64,000 nt of DNA from Streptomyces sp. TRM49041 (GCF_008271805.1 NZ_VSRY01000152.1:124001-188000), one strand, 5' to 3'. Positions 47,021-56,167 are shown, numbered from the stretch's first letter. A program made the numbers and translations. Notes: generated by a model from the letters alone, not told the origin.

Positions 47021-48952
47021 TCAGTCGACCTCGGCCACCGCTTCCGCGAACTGCGCCGCGTACAAGCGCGCGTACGCGCCCTCCGCCGCCAGCAGCTCCC
47101 CGTGCGTGCCCTGTTCGACGATGGAACCCTGCTCCATCACCAAGATCACATCGGCGTCTCGGATCGTGGAGAGCCGGTGCGCGATCACAAAGCTGGTCCG
47201 CCCGTGGGCGAGCCGCGCCATCGCCTTCTGGATCAGCACCTCCGTGCGGGTGTCCACGGAACTGGTCGCCTCGTCCAGAACCAGGATCACCGGGTCCGAC
47301 AGGAACGCCCGCGCGATGGTGATCAGCTGCTTCTCGCCCGCGCTGACGCCCGCGCCCTCGTCGTCGATGACCGTGTCGTAGCCGTCGGGCAGCGTGCGGA
47401 TGAACCGGTCGGCGTGCGCGGCCCGCGCGGCCTCCTCGATCTCGGCACGCGTCACCTCGCGCCCGGCGTCCGCGCCGTACGCGATGTTCTCCGCGATCGT
47501 CCCGCCGAACAGCCAGGTGTCCTGCAGGACCATGCCGATCGAGGACCGCAGCTCTTCCCGTGACATCCGCGCCGCGTCGACCCCGTCGAGCACGATCCGG
47601 CCTCCCGTCACCTCGTAGAACCGCATCAGCAGATTCACCAGGGTGGTCTTCCCGGCGCCCGTCGGCCCGACGATCGCGACCGTCTGGCCCGGCTCCACCG
47701 TCAGCGACAGGTCCTCGATGAGCGGTTTGTCCGGCTCGTAGCGGAAGGAGACCTTCTCCAGCGTCACCGCGCCGCGCAGCTGCTCCGGCCGCTCCAGCGC
47801 CGGGGACTCCGGCTGCTCCTCCGCGTCCAGCAGCTCGAAGATCCGCTCGGCGGACGCGACGCCGGACTGCACCAGGTTCGCCATCGACGCGACCTGCGTC
47901 AGCGGCATCGAGAACTGCCGCGAGTACTGGATGAACGCCTGGACGTCACCGATCGACAGCGTCCCGGACGCCACGCGCAGCCCGCCGACCACCGCCACCA
48001 GCACGTAGTTCAGGTTCGACACGAAGAACATCAGCGGCTGCATCAGCCCGCTGTTGAACTGCGCCCGGAACCCCGCCTCGTACAGCTCGTCGTTCTGCTC
48101 GCGGAAGTCCCGGGCCGCCTCCTCCTGCCGGCCGAAGACCTTCACCAGCGAGTGCCCCGAGTACATCTCCTCGACGTGCGCGTTCAGCTGCCCCGTGGCC
48201 TTCCACTGCCGCACGAACTGCGGCTGCGACCGCTTGCCGACCCGCGTCGCCACGACCACCGACACCGGCACGGTCACCAGCGCCACCAGCGCGAGCAGCG
48301 GCGAGATCCAGAACATCATCACCAGGACGCCCAGGATCGTCAGCGCCGAGTTGATCAGCTGGCCCATGGTCTGCTGCATGGTCTGGCCGATGTTGTCGAT
48401 GTCGTTCGTCGCCCGGCTCAGCACCTCGCCGCGCCTGGACCGGTCGAAGTACGACAGCGGCAGCCGCTCCAGCTTCGCCTGCACGTCCTCGCGGAGCCGG
48501 TACACCGTCCGGTTGATCACCAGGATGGACATCCGGGTCGACACCAGCATCAGCAGCCCGGCGACCGCGTACACCGCCAGGGCCAGCAGCAGGACGTCCC
48601 CGACCGCGCCGAAGTCGATGCCCCGGCCCGGTGTGAAGTCCACCCCGGACAGCATGTCCGCGAGCCCGTGCTCACCGTCCGCCCGCAGGGCCGCGACGGC
48701 CTCCTCCTTCGTGCTGCCCTCCGGCATGCCACGGCCGACGACACCCGCGAACACCAGGTCCGTCGCCCGGCCGAGGATCTTCGGCCCGATCACCGCCAGC
48801 GCCACGCTCAGCACACCGGCCGTGACCATCACCCAGAGCGCGGCCCTCTCCAGGGCCAGACGCCGCAGCAGCCGCTTGAACGAGCCCTTGAAGTCCATCG
48901 ACCGATCGCCCGGGCCGCCACCGGCCCGCATCATTCCGCCAGGACCGGCCAT
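47021..48952 (-). CDS. ABC exporter half (membrane plus ATPase), canonical site
   Basis: A 643-aa type-IV ABC exporter subunit with six membrane helices in the first 330 residues and an ATPase domain after. Walker A is GPTGAGKTT, Walker B is ILVLDEATSSVD with the catalytic Glu, and the signature is divergent (VSAGEKQ rather than LSGGQ). Its start overlaps the stop of the next subunit (TGATG at 48952), so the two form a heterodimer. The N-terminal 15 residues are Gly/Met-rich. The substrate is unknown; drugs, lipids or peptides are typical. Confidence 0.9.
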   Translation of the reverse strand: MAGPGGMMRAGGGPGDRSMDFKGSFKRLLRRLALERAALWVMVTAGVLSVALAVIGPKILGRATDLVFAGVVGRGMPEGSTKEEAVAALRADGEHGLADMLSGVDFTPGRGIDFGAVGDVLLLALAVYAVAGLLMLVSTRMSILVINRTVYRLREDVQAKLERLPLSYFDRSRRGEVLSRATNDIDNIGQTMQQTMGQLINSALTILGVLVMMFWISPLLALVALVTVPVSVVVATRVGKRSQPQFVRQWKATGQLNAHVEEMYSGHSLVKVFGRQEEAARDFREQNDELYEAGFRAQFNSGLMQPLMFFVSNLNYVLVAVVGGLRVASGTLSIGDVQAFIQYSRQFSMPLTQVASMANLVQSGVASAERIFELLDAEEQPESPALERPEQLRGAVTLEKVSFRYEPDKPLIEDLSLTVEPGQTVAIVGPTGAGKTTLVNLLMRFYEVTGGRIVLDGVDAARMSREELRSSIGMVLQDTWLFGGTIAENIAYGADAGREVTRAEIEEAARAAHADRFIRTLPDGYDTVIDDEGAGVSAGEKQLITIARAFLSDPVILVLDEATSSVDTRTEVLIQKAMARLAHGRTSFVIAHRLSTIRDADVILVMEQGSIVEQGTHGELLAAEGAYARLYAAQFAEAVAEVD

Positions 48953-50685
48953 CAGGCAGCCTCCGCCTCGGTCAGCTGGGAGAGCACGATCTCCCGGTAC
49001 GTCTCGTTGGTCGCCATGAGTTCGTGGTGCCGTCCCACGCCCACGACCCTGCCCTCGTCCAGGACCACGATCCGGTCCGCGTCACGGATCGTCGACACCC
49101 GCTGGGCGACGATCACCACGGTCGCCTCCGCGGTCTCACGTGCGAGCGCGGCCCGCAACAGGGCGTCCGTCGTGTAGTCCAGCGCCGAGAAGGAGTCGTC
49201 GAAGAGGTAGATCTCCGGCCTCCGCACCAGCGTCCGGGCGATCGCCAGCCGCTGCCGCTGCCCGCCGGACACATTCGTGCCGCCCTGCGCGATGGGCGCG
49301 TTCAGCCCGCCTTCCAGCTCCCGTACGAAGTCGGCGGCCTGCGCCGTCTCCAGGGCCTGCCACAGCTCCTCGTCGGTCGCGTCCGGCCGCCCGTAGCGGA
49401 GGTTCGTCGCGACCGTCCCCGAGAACAGATACGGCTTCTGCGGGACGAGCCCCACCGTACGGGCCATCAGCGCGGGGTCCAGCTGCCGCACGTCGACCCC
49501 GTCCACCAGCACCTGACCGCCCGTCACATCGAACAGCCGCGGCACCAGGCCCAGCAGCGTCGACTTGCCGCTGCCCGTCGACCCGATCACCGCGGTGGTC
49601 TCGCCCGGCCCGGCCGTCAGGTCGATGCCGTGCAGCACGGCCTCCTCGGCCCCCGGGTAGCGGAATTCGGCACCCCGGATCTCCAGGCGGCCGCGGCGGG
49701 TCAGCTCCCGCACCGGCACGGCGGGCGGCAGCACGCTCGTCTCCGTACGCAGCACCTCTTCGATGCGCTCGGCGCACACCTCGGCCCGCGGCACCATCAT
49801 GAACATGAACGTGGCCATCATCACGGCCATCACGATCTGCATCAGATACGCGAGGAACGCGGTCAGCGCACCGATCTGCATCCCGCCGCTGTCGATCCGG
49901 TGGGCGCCGAACCAGACGACGGCGACGCTGGAGACGTTCACCACGGTCATCACCGTCGGGAACATCAGTGCCATCAGCCGGCCCGCCGCCATCGACACGT
50001 CGGTGAGCTCCTCGTTGGCGCCCTTGAACCGCTCGCGCTCGTAGGCGTCCCGGACGAACGCGCGGATGACCCGGTTGCCGGTGATCTGCTCGCGCAGCAC
50101 CCGGTTCACCGAGTCCAGCCGCTTCTGCATCGTGCGGAACAGCGGACGCATCCGCATCACGATCAGGGTGACCGCGATACCGAGCACCGGCACCACGGCC
50201 AGCAGCACCGCCGACAGCGGCACGTCCTGCCCCAGCGCCATGACGATCCCGCCGACACACATGATCGGCGCCGACACCATCAGCGTGAACGCCATCAGCA
50301 CGAGCGTCTGCACCTGCTGGACGTCATTGGTGGTACGGGTGATGAGCGACGGCGCCCCGAAGTGCCCGAGCTCCCGCGCCGAGAACGACTGCACCCGGTC
50401 GAAGACGGCCGCCCGCACGTCCCGGCCGAGCGCAGCGGCCGTGCGCGCGCCGTAGAACACTGCACCGATGTTGCCCGCGACCTGCACAACCGACACCGCG
50501 ATCATCAGGGCGCCGTACCGCAGGATGTAGCCGGTGTCGCCGGTCACGACACCCTTGTCGATGATGTCCGCGTTGAGCGTGGGCAGATAGAGGGTGGCGC
50601 TCGTCTGGAGCAGTTGGAGCGCCACCAAGAGAAGTATGGGCCGTTTGTACGGCCCCAGATGGTTGCGGAGAAGTTGTCTGAGCAC
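48952..50685 (-). CDS. ABC exporter half (membrane plus ATPase), degenerate catalytic site
   Basis: A 577-aa partner subunit. Six membrane helices precede an ATPase with Walker A GSTGSGKST and an intact signature NVSGGQRQR. The Walker B is IYLFDDSFSALD, where Asp replaces the catalytic Glu. Together with the divergent signature of the other subunit this gives one active and one degenerate ATP site, the usual design of heterodimeric exporters such as TM287/288 and BmrCD. It is the first gene of the pair. Confidence 0.9.
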   Translation of the reverse strand: MLRQLLRNHLGPYKRPILLLVALQLLQTSATLYLPTLNADIIDKGVVTGDTGYILRYGALMIAVSVVQVAGNIGAVFYGARTAAALGRDVRAAVFDRVQSFSARELGHFGAPSLITRTTNDVQQVQTLVLMAFTLMVSAPIMCVGGIVMALGQDVPLSAVLLAVVPVLGIAVTLIVMRMRPLFRTMQKRLDSVNRVLREQITGNRVIRAFVRDAYERERFKGANEELTDVSMAAGRLMALMFPTVMTVVNVSSVAVVWFGAHRIDSGGMQIGALTAFLAYLMQIVMAVMMATFMFMMVPRAEVCAERIEEVLRTETSVLPPAVPVRELTRRGRLEIRGAEFRYPGAEEAVLHGIDLTAGPGETTAVIGSTGSGKSTLLGLVPRLFDVTGGQVLVDGVDVRQLDPALMARTVGLVPQKPYLFSGTVATNLRYGRPDATDEELWQALETAQAADFVRELEGGLNAPIAQGGTNVSGGQRQRLAIARTLVRRPEIYLFDDSFSALDYTTDALLRAALARETAEATVVIVAQRVSTIRDADRIVVLDEGRVVGVGRHHELMATNETYREIVLSQLTEAEAA

Positions 50686-50741
50686 GGCTTCAACTATCGC
50701 CCGCCACCCGCGGCCGTTACGAGCGAGTTTCGCAGCGTCCG

Positions 50742-52181
50742 CTACGAGCCGAACGCTCCCGGGTGCAACTGGTCCCGCGTCGCCCCGTACTGCTGACGCA
50801 CCGCCTGCCCCACCGCCAGCTCGTCACCCGGCTCGAACACCTGCGCCGCGGCGCCCTGCCAGGCGGGCGGCGCCTGCGGGGACAGCGTGCCTTGCGCAAC
50901 CCCGAGCGCCCACGCCGCCTGCCGGGCGGCGCCCAGCGCCGTGTAGTCGGCGGGCTGCGGTACGACGACCTGCGCACCGAAGATCGCGGGCGCGGCGGCC
51001 TGCACGGCCGGCAGCTCCGCGGCGGCGCCCAGCAGGAACACCCGCCGCACCTCCACACCGCGCCGGCGCAGCACGTCCATCGCGTCGGCCAGCGAGCACA
51101 GCATGCCCTCGAACGCGGCCCGCGCCAGGTGCTCCGGCTTCATCGACTCGCGCCGCAGCCCGCTCAGCGTGCCCGCCGTGTGCGGCAGCGGCGGCGTCCG
51201 CTCACCCTCCAGATAGGGGAGCAGCACCAGCCCCGAGGCGCCCGGCGTCGACTTCAGCGCCAGCGCCGACAGCTCCTCCAGACCGTCCACACCCAGCAGT
51301 TCCGCGGTACCCCGCAGTGCCCGGACCGCGTTGGACGTGTGGACCACCGGCAGATGCGTCCCGACCGCGTCCGCGAACGCCGTGATCATCCCCTGGGGGT
51401 CGGCCGGCGCCTCGTGGTGCACCGCCATCACGGAGCCGGACGCCCCGAGCGACACCACGGCGTCCCCCGGGCCCAGGCCCAGACCGAACGCGGCGGCCAT
51501 CGTCTCCCCGGTGCCCGCCGAGATCAGCAGCCCCTCGGGCGTCGTCCCCGCGGCCTCCGCCGGGCCGAGCACCTCGGGCAGCGCCACCTGGTGCCCCAGC
51601 GCCAGCTCCACCAGGTCCGGCCGGTACGAGCCGGTGGCCGCCGACCAGTACCCCGTGCCGGACGCGCCGCCGCGGTCCGTGGTCCGCCGGGCGGGCCGGC
51701 CCAGCAGCTGCCACACCAGCCAGTCCTGAGGCTGCAGCACCGCCGCGACCCGCCGCGCCGCCTCCGGCTCGGTCCGCGCCAGCCAGCGCAGCTTCGACAC
51801 CGGCTGCGCCGACTGCGGTACGCAGCCCACCGCCTCCGCCCACGCCTGACGGCCGCCCAGCGCCTCGACCAGATCCGCGGCCGCCACCTGCGCCCGCTTG
51901 TCGTTGCCGACCAGCGCGGGCCGCACCGGCGCGCCCTGCTGGTCCAGGAGGACCAGACCGTGCTGCTGCGCGGACACCCCGATGGCCTGCACGCCCTCGA
52001 GCAGCCCGCCCGTGGCGGCCTCGCCGAGCGAGAGCAGCCACGCCTGCGGGTCCACCTCGGTGGCCTTCGGCTCGACGGGGTGCGCGGCGTACCCCTGCCG
52101 CAGAACGGCGCCCGTGTCCGTGTCGCAGACGACGATGCGCGTGAAACCCGACGAACTCTCCAACCCGGCGACTATCCCCAT
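50742..52181 (-). CDS. xylB: FGGY carbohydrate kinase (xylulokinase-like)
   Basis: A 479-aa sugar kinase. The N-terminal GIVAGLESSSGFTRIVVCD, IGVSAQQHGLVLLDQQG and ALVGNDKRA belong to FGGY domain 1. GDAVVSLGASGSVMAVHHEAP and VFLLGAAAELPAVQAAAPAIFGAQVVVPQPADYTALGAARQAAWALG belong to domain 2 with the ATP site. It phosphorylates a pentulose, most likely D-xylulose. No xylose isomerase or transporter lies beside it, so the substrate is inferred from similarity only. Confidence 0.85.
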   Translation of the reverse strand: MGIVAGLESSSGFTRIVVCDTDTGAVLRQGYAAHPVEPKATEVDPQAWLLSLGEAATGGLLEGVQAIGVSAQQHGLVLLDQQGAPVRPALVGNDKRAQVAAADLVEALGGRQAWAEAVGCVPQSAQPVSKLRWLARTEPEAARRVAAVLQPQDWLVWQLLGRPARRTTDRGGASGTGYWSAATGSYRPDLVELALGHQVALPEVLGPAEAAGTTPEGLLISAGTGETMAAAFGLGLGPGDAVVSLGASGSVMAVHHEAPADPQGMITAFADAVGTHLPVVHTSNAVRALRGTAELLGVDGLEELSALALKSTPGASGLVLLPYLEGERTPPLPHTAGTLSGLRRESMKPEHLARAAFEGMLCSLADAMDVLRRRGVEVRRVFLLGAAAELPAVQAAAPAIFGAQVVVPQPADYTALGAARQAAWALGVAQGTLSPQAPPAWQGAAAQVFEPGDELAVGQAVRQQYGATRDQLHPGAFGS

Positions 52182-52267
52182 GAAGAAGATTCTGCCGTAC
52201 TCCGCCCGGTATCCGGCCCGCCCGGAACACCCGTCTCCGAGGTGTCAGGCGTCACGTCGGGTGTCGG

Positions 52268-52567
52268 TCAGGTGTTACTGGTGCCCCAGTCGTCCTCGCC
52301 GGCCTGGCCGCGGCCCCGCAGCGAGCGGACCCGCTCGGCGACCGACTCGGGCATCCGGTCCCCGACCCTGTCGCTCACCACCCGGTACGCGCGGCCGGCC
52401 ACCCCCCGGCCGGTCTGCGCGGCCGACTCGGCGGCGTTGCGCACGGCGGGGTTCTCCGAGAGCTCGCGTGCGGACTTCCGCAGCTGTTCGTACCGCTCGC
52501 GCCCGGCCCGGGTCCCGAGGACGTACCCGACGGCCAGTCCAACGACGAACGTGAGCTTGTACCGCAT
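52268..52567 (-). CDS. YtxH-like small membrane-anchored protein
   Basis: A 99-aa protein with an N-terminal helix carrying the YtxH-like pattern KLTFVVGLAVGYVLGTRAGRERYEQLRKSA, then an amphipathic helical region (RNAAESAAQTGRGVAGRAYRVV) and an acidic tail. Such proteins are abundant in actinobacteria and of unknown function. ATG 52567 follows an AAGGG site. Confidence 0.75.
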   Translation of the reverse strand: MRYKLTFVVGLAVGYVLGTRAGRERYEQLRKSARELSENPAVRNAAESAAQTGRGVAGRAYRVVSDRVGDRMPESVAERVRSLRGRGQAGEDDWGTSNT

Positions 52568-52748
52568 GGCTGCCACCCTTCCGTAGGCGTCGGTGCCGGC
52601 CGCCTGCCCGTGGGGGCTGACGTCACCCGGCCAGGCCGGGGCGATACCGATTGGCGGAGCACCCCCCAGCTTGCGCTAATGTATGTGTCGCAGCGAGCGA
52701 GCGCCGCCCGGAACGCCCCGGGTGGGTACGTTCGGTGCAACGCAGCAA

Positions 52749-52821
52749 TCCCCTGTAGCTCAATTGGCAGAGCAGCCGGCTGTTAACCGGCAGGTTACTG
52801 GTTCGAGTCCAGTCGGGGGAG
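52749..52821 (+). tRNA. tRNA-Asn (GTT), copy 1
   Basis: 73 nt fold as a cloverleaf: acceptor TCCCCTG with CGGGGGA, anticodon stem GCCGG/CCGGC around CTGTTAA (anticodon GTT) and T-arm ACTGG-TTCGAGT-CCAGT. The discriminator is G. CCA is not encoded. Confidence 0.97.
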
Positions 52822-52826
52822 CGCGA

Positions 52827-52899
52827 TCCCCTGTAGCTCAATTGGCAGAGCATTCGGCTGTTAACCGGAGGGTTGCTGGTTCGAGTCCAGCCGGGGGAG
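52827..52899 (+). tRNA. tRNA-Asn (GTT), copy 2
   Basis: 73 nt, 5 bp after the first copy, with the same acceptor stem and D-arm. The anticodon stem differs (TTCGG/CCGGA with a T-G wobble) and the T-stem is GCTGG/CCAGC, so the two genes are not identical. Confidence 0.97.
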
Positions 52900-52907
52900 C
52901 GGTGACG

Positions 52908-52933
52908 AGAGAGGACCCTCCCGGGTCCTCTCT
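52908..52933 (+). terminator. Terminator of the tRNA-Asn pair
   Basis: An 11-bp stem (52908-52918 with 52923-52933) with a 4-nt loop is followed by TTCGTTTTCT, a canonical Rho-independent terminator. Confidence 0.9.
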
Positions 52934-53076
52934 TTCGTTTTCTCGGCTGATCCGGAACCGTGCGGGGGCGGCGGCAGTCTTCAACGGTGTGCGTTGCCGA
53001 CCATCCGGAGCAGGAGATCGTATGAGCGGCTATGCTGCGGCAGACGGCGCGCACAAATGTGCGCGACGCACCGCAC

Positions 53077-53150
53077 GGGGCGGTAGCTCAGCCGGTTAGA
53101 GCAGCGGACTCATAATCCGTCGGCCGTGGGTTCGAGTCCCACCCGCCCCA
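53077..53150 (+). tRNA. tRNA with CAT anticodon (elongator Met or Ile2)
   Basis: 74 nt: acceptor GGGGCGG with CCGCCCC, anticodon stem GCGGA/TCCGT around CTCATAA, T-arm GTGGG-TTCGAGT-CCCAC, discriminator A. It lacks the unpaired first acceptor position of initiator tRNA, so it is elongator Met or the lysidine-modified Ile2. Sequence alone does not let me choose. Confidence 0.95.
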
Positions 53151-53199
53151 CCGTCTGCCAGTCGAGCAGAAACCTTCTTACCTGCAGATACGCAGGTCT

Positions 53200-53230
53200 G
53201 AGGGCCCTCACAGTCGCTGTGAGGGCCCTC
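53200..53230. terminator. 14-bp hairpin downstream of the CAT tRNA
   Basis: A perfect 14-bp stem (53200-53213 with 53217-53230) and 3-nt loop lie 50 nt after the tRNA; probably its terminator. Confidence 0.65.
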
Positions 53231-53559
53231 ACTGTAGCTCCGGCCGACACCAGCTCCCGGGACAGTCACGCGGCGGGTCGCGACGGGTTCACCCCATCGG
53301 CTGCGGGGCCGGAGACCGGGGTGAAGTCGGGCGAGGACCTCCTGGACGCGGCTCACCGGCTCGTCGAGGCGGAGGCGGGCGCGGGCGTTCACGTGGCCGA
53401 GGTGGCCGAGGTGGCCGAGGCGATATGGCGGCCGACGATCACCAGGGCATGCGGCAGGCGGCCGAGCGTGTCGGCGGGCTCGCACGGCGGGACCCGTACA
53501 TACCCGCCGACGCCCGGGCCGGTGACCCGGACACCCGGGCCCTGGCCTCGCCCATGGCG

Positions 53560-53713
53560 TGTGCAGGGCGCGGCTCCAGGCGGCCGTCAGGTCCTTGTCG
53601 TCCGTGGTGAGCACGCGCATCAACGCCGGAAGGAGATCGGAATTGGGCCCGCGCAGCTGAATGACGAAATCATCCGGTGTGCGAATTCCGTCGTCGACTT
53701 CCGGCGTCTGCGA
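53560..53713 (-). pseudogene. 5' fragment of an unknown gene
   Basis: A GTG at 53713 follows a strong GGGGAGGGAACGG ribosome site and opens with MSQTPEVDDGIRTPDDFVIQLRG, then loses any recognisable coding character after about 45 codons. It looks like the head of a gene whose rest is gone. No family can be named. Confidence 0.35.
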
Positions 53714-54030
53714 CACGTGAGCCGTTCCCTCCCCTGAAGTGCCAAGACCGTTGATCCATGCGCGGGTCGGTGTCACCGTGCCGCCGCACGGTACGCCACC
53801 GTAGTCAACTGCGATCCCGCGTGATGGGCAGGGAGTCGGCCGGTCGGGAGCGGCCTCCGGTTCCCGGCCCGGGAAGATTCTCCGGCGGCCTTAGTATGCA
53901 ACGCGACGGGGGCGTGGGGGAATTGAGCGGCGCGTGTTCCCGGTGAATTCGGCTTTGTCGCGCTGCTTCTGCCGCTCTTCTTCTGGGTGTTACATGGGGG
54001 CCTCGCCGGCGTGGCCGCGCCCGGTCTCCG

Positions 54031-54183
54031 CCCGGGCGGGGTGGAGACGGCGGCGATGGCCGCCGAGCCGACGACCACCGGGTCGTACGAGAGGAGCGCG
54101 TTGTAGCTGATGCCGCCGCCCTCGCTCGCGACGAACGCGCCGATCTGGTGGAGGAACCACATCAGGCCCAGCGCCGGGCCGCC
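54031..54183 (-). pseudogene. Fragment of an MFS transporter
   Basis: About 50 codons read GLMWFLHQIGAF, GGGISYNALLSYDPVVVGSAAIAAV, which resembles the penultimate helices of MFS permeases (GxxxxxHQxGxxxGxxxGG). It is cut off on both sides and joins unrelated sequence. Confidence 0.5.
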
Positions 54184-54367
54184 CCGGCGTTTCCGGCCAG
54201 TGGGACAGAGCAGGGGTGCGCTGCTCTTCGTGGATGACACCTGGATCGGGGGCAGGAACCGCCTACGTTGTCCTACGGAATGTCTATTCATCAATAAGAG
54301 TGATGCGAATTCAGATTTTCGGCGCCTTCGCACAAGAATGACGAATCCCACGTCGTAGGAGGTGCTG

Positions 54368-55678
54368 TTGTCCCGCTCCGTCACCCCGACCGGTCCGTCC
54401 CACATGACGACGCTCGGATACGCCCTGTTCGCCACGCGATGGCTCCAGGCGCCGCTGTACTTCGGCCTCGTGGCCGCCCAGGGGGTATACGTCTACAAGT
54501 TCTTCAACGAGCTCTGGAGACTCATCGCGCACGTCCTGAGCGGCCAGGCCGACGAGACGCACGTCATGCTGGCCGTGCTCAAACTGGTGGACGTGGTGAT
54601 GATCGCCAACCTGCTGATCATGGTGATCGTCGGCGGGTACGAGACGTTCGTCTCGCGCATCGGTCTGCAGGGCCACCGCGACCAGCCGGAGTGGCTGTCG
54701 CACGTCAACTCCAACGTGCTGAAGGTGAAGCTGGCCACCGCCATCGTCGGGATCTCGTCGGTGCACCTGCTCCAGATGTTCGTCGACGTGCACCACACGC
54801 CCGAGCACGACCTGCTGTGGGGCACGGTGATCCACATGGCGTTCATCCTCTCGGCGGCGATCCTGGCGTACATGTCCGGGCCCATGGCGCCGCACGGGGC
54901 GCGGGCGTCGCACGGGGCGAAGGCCGGCGGTGACGCGGAGGGCGGCTCGGTGACGGGCGATGCGTCGGTGCGTCGGGGCCCGGCGCCGGATGACGCGGTG
55001 ACGGGCGACGCGGTGATGCGTGACGCGGTGGCCGTCGTGCCGCGGCAGGGGACGGCCTGGCGGGTCACCGCCGGGACGGAGGAGCGGATCGCGGCGGCCG
55101 GGTTCCCCGGGCGCAAACAGCTGGAGGCGTTCGACACCGGCCATCTGCGCGCCCCGGACCCGCTGGTCATCGACCGGCTGGGCCGGCTCGACTTCGTCGC
55201 GAGCCACGCCAACGTGGTGTTCCTCGGCGGCCCCGGCACCGGCAAGACGCATCTGGCCGCCGCGCTCGGCGTACGGGCCTGCGAGGCAGGGCACCGGGTG
55301 CTGTTCGCCACGGCCCTCGAGTGGGGCACCCGGCTGCGCCGCGCCCAGGCCGATGGACGGCTGGCCGACGAGCTGGCCTCGCTCGACGCGTACCCGCTGC
55401 TCATCGTGGACGAGCTCGGCTACGTGCCGCTCGACAAGGAGGCCGCCAACCTCTTCTTCCAGCTGGTCGCGCACCGCTATGAGCGCGCCTCGCTGATCGT
55501 CACCAGTGACCGGCCCTTCGGGCGGTGGGCCGAGGTGTTCGGCGACGGCGACACCGCGTCCGCCACCGTGGACCGGCTGGTCCACCACGCCGACGTCGTC
55601 ACCCTGGAGGGCGAGAGCTACCGCACCCGGGGGCTGGAGACCGCGGCGGTCGCGGGATGGGCCGGACCGGGCGCCTGA
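54368..55678 (+). CDS. UPF0114 membrane domain fused to an IstB-like ATPase
   Basis: A 436-aa single frame with two unrelated halves. Residues 20-175 match UPF0114 (YqhA): YALFATRWLQAPLYFGLVAAQGVYVYKFFNELW, VDVVMIANLLIMVIVGGYETFVS and the ISSVHLLQMFVDVHH segment, with about four membrane helices. A linker of about 50 residues contains DAV-x-x repeats. Residues 230-436 are an IS21 IstB/DnaC-type AAA ATPase with Walker A FLGGPGTGKTHLA (near 286) and Walker B LLIVDELGYVPLDKEAANLFFQL. TTG 54368 is chosen because AGGAGG ends 5 nt upstream; GTG 54362 and ATG 54404 are alternatives. No istA transposase is present. The fusion may be a domesticated transposition ATPase tethered to the membrane. Confidence 0.82.
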   Translation: MSRSVTPTGPSHMTTLGYALFATRWLQAPLYFGLVAAQGVYVYKFFNELWRLIAHVLSGQADETHVMLAVLKLVDVVMIANLLIMVIVGGYETFVSRIGLQGHRDQPEWLSHVNSNVLKVKLATAIVGISSVHLLQMFVDVHHTPEHDLLWGTVIHMAFILSAAILAYMSGPMAPHGARASHGAKAGGDAEGGSVTGDASVRRGPAPDDAVTGDAVMRDAVAVVPRQGTAWRVTAGTEERIAAAGFPGRKQLEAFDTGHLRAPDPLVIDRLGRLDFVASHANVVFLGGPGTGKTHLAAALGVRACEAGHRVLFATALEWGTRLRRAQADGRLADELASLDAYPLLIVDELGYVPLDKEAANLFFQLVAHRYERASLIVTSDRPFGRWAEVFGDGDTASATVDRLVHHADVVTLEGESYRTRGLETAAVAGWAGPGA

Positions 55679-55681
55679 GAA

Positions 55682-55733
55682 CCCTTCGCGGCGCCGCGAA
55701 GGGCCCCGGACCTGCGCGGTCCGGGGCCCTTCG
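55682..55733. terminator. Strong bidirectional hairpin with an alternative pairing
   Basis: A perfect 16-bp stem (55697-55712 with 55718-55733) separates two convergent genes. The segment CGCGAAGGG (55695-55703) can instead pair with CCCTTCGCG (55682-55690), so two mutually exclusive hairpins exist. Confidence 0.8.
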
Positions 55734-55750
55734 GCCGTGTGCGGTTCAGG

Positions 55751-56167
<417 letters not shown>

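Larger units (their letters stand above)
53151..54367. other. Decayed region between the tRNA cluster and the UPF0114-IstB gene
   Basis: About 1.2 kb without an intact gene. It holds the tRNA hairpin, a triple 9-bp repeat GTGGCCGAG at about 53394-53420, a gene start fragment (53560-53713), an MFS-transporter fragment (54031-54183) and a short low-G+C stretch near 54270-54330. No integrase and no second copy of the tRNA 3' end were found. Confidence 0.65.

Noticed and set aside
52651-52682. Promoter of the tRNA-Asn pair (TTGGCG ... TAATGT)
   Set aside because: The spacer is about 20 bp and other placements are equally poor, so no confident box could be set.
53096-53776. A 226-codon gene on the minus strand covering the CAT tRNA
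   Set aside because: It reads through the tRNA and turns into low-complexity sequence after about 45 codons. Only the start fragment is kept.
53077-55678. Intact integrative element at the CAT tRNA
   Set aside because: No integrase, excisionase or replication gene and no duplicate of the tRNA 3' end in the window. Only fragments remain.
54368-55678. Intact IS21-family insertion sequence
   Set aside because: No istA transposase and no terminal inverted repeats; the IstB-like part is fused to a membrane domain.
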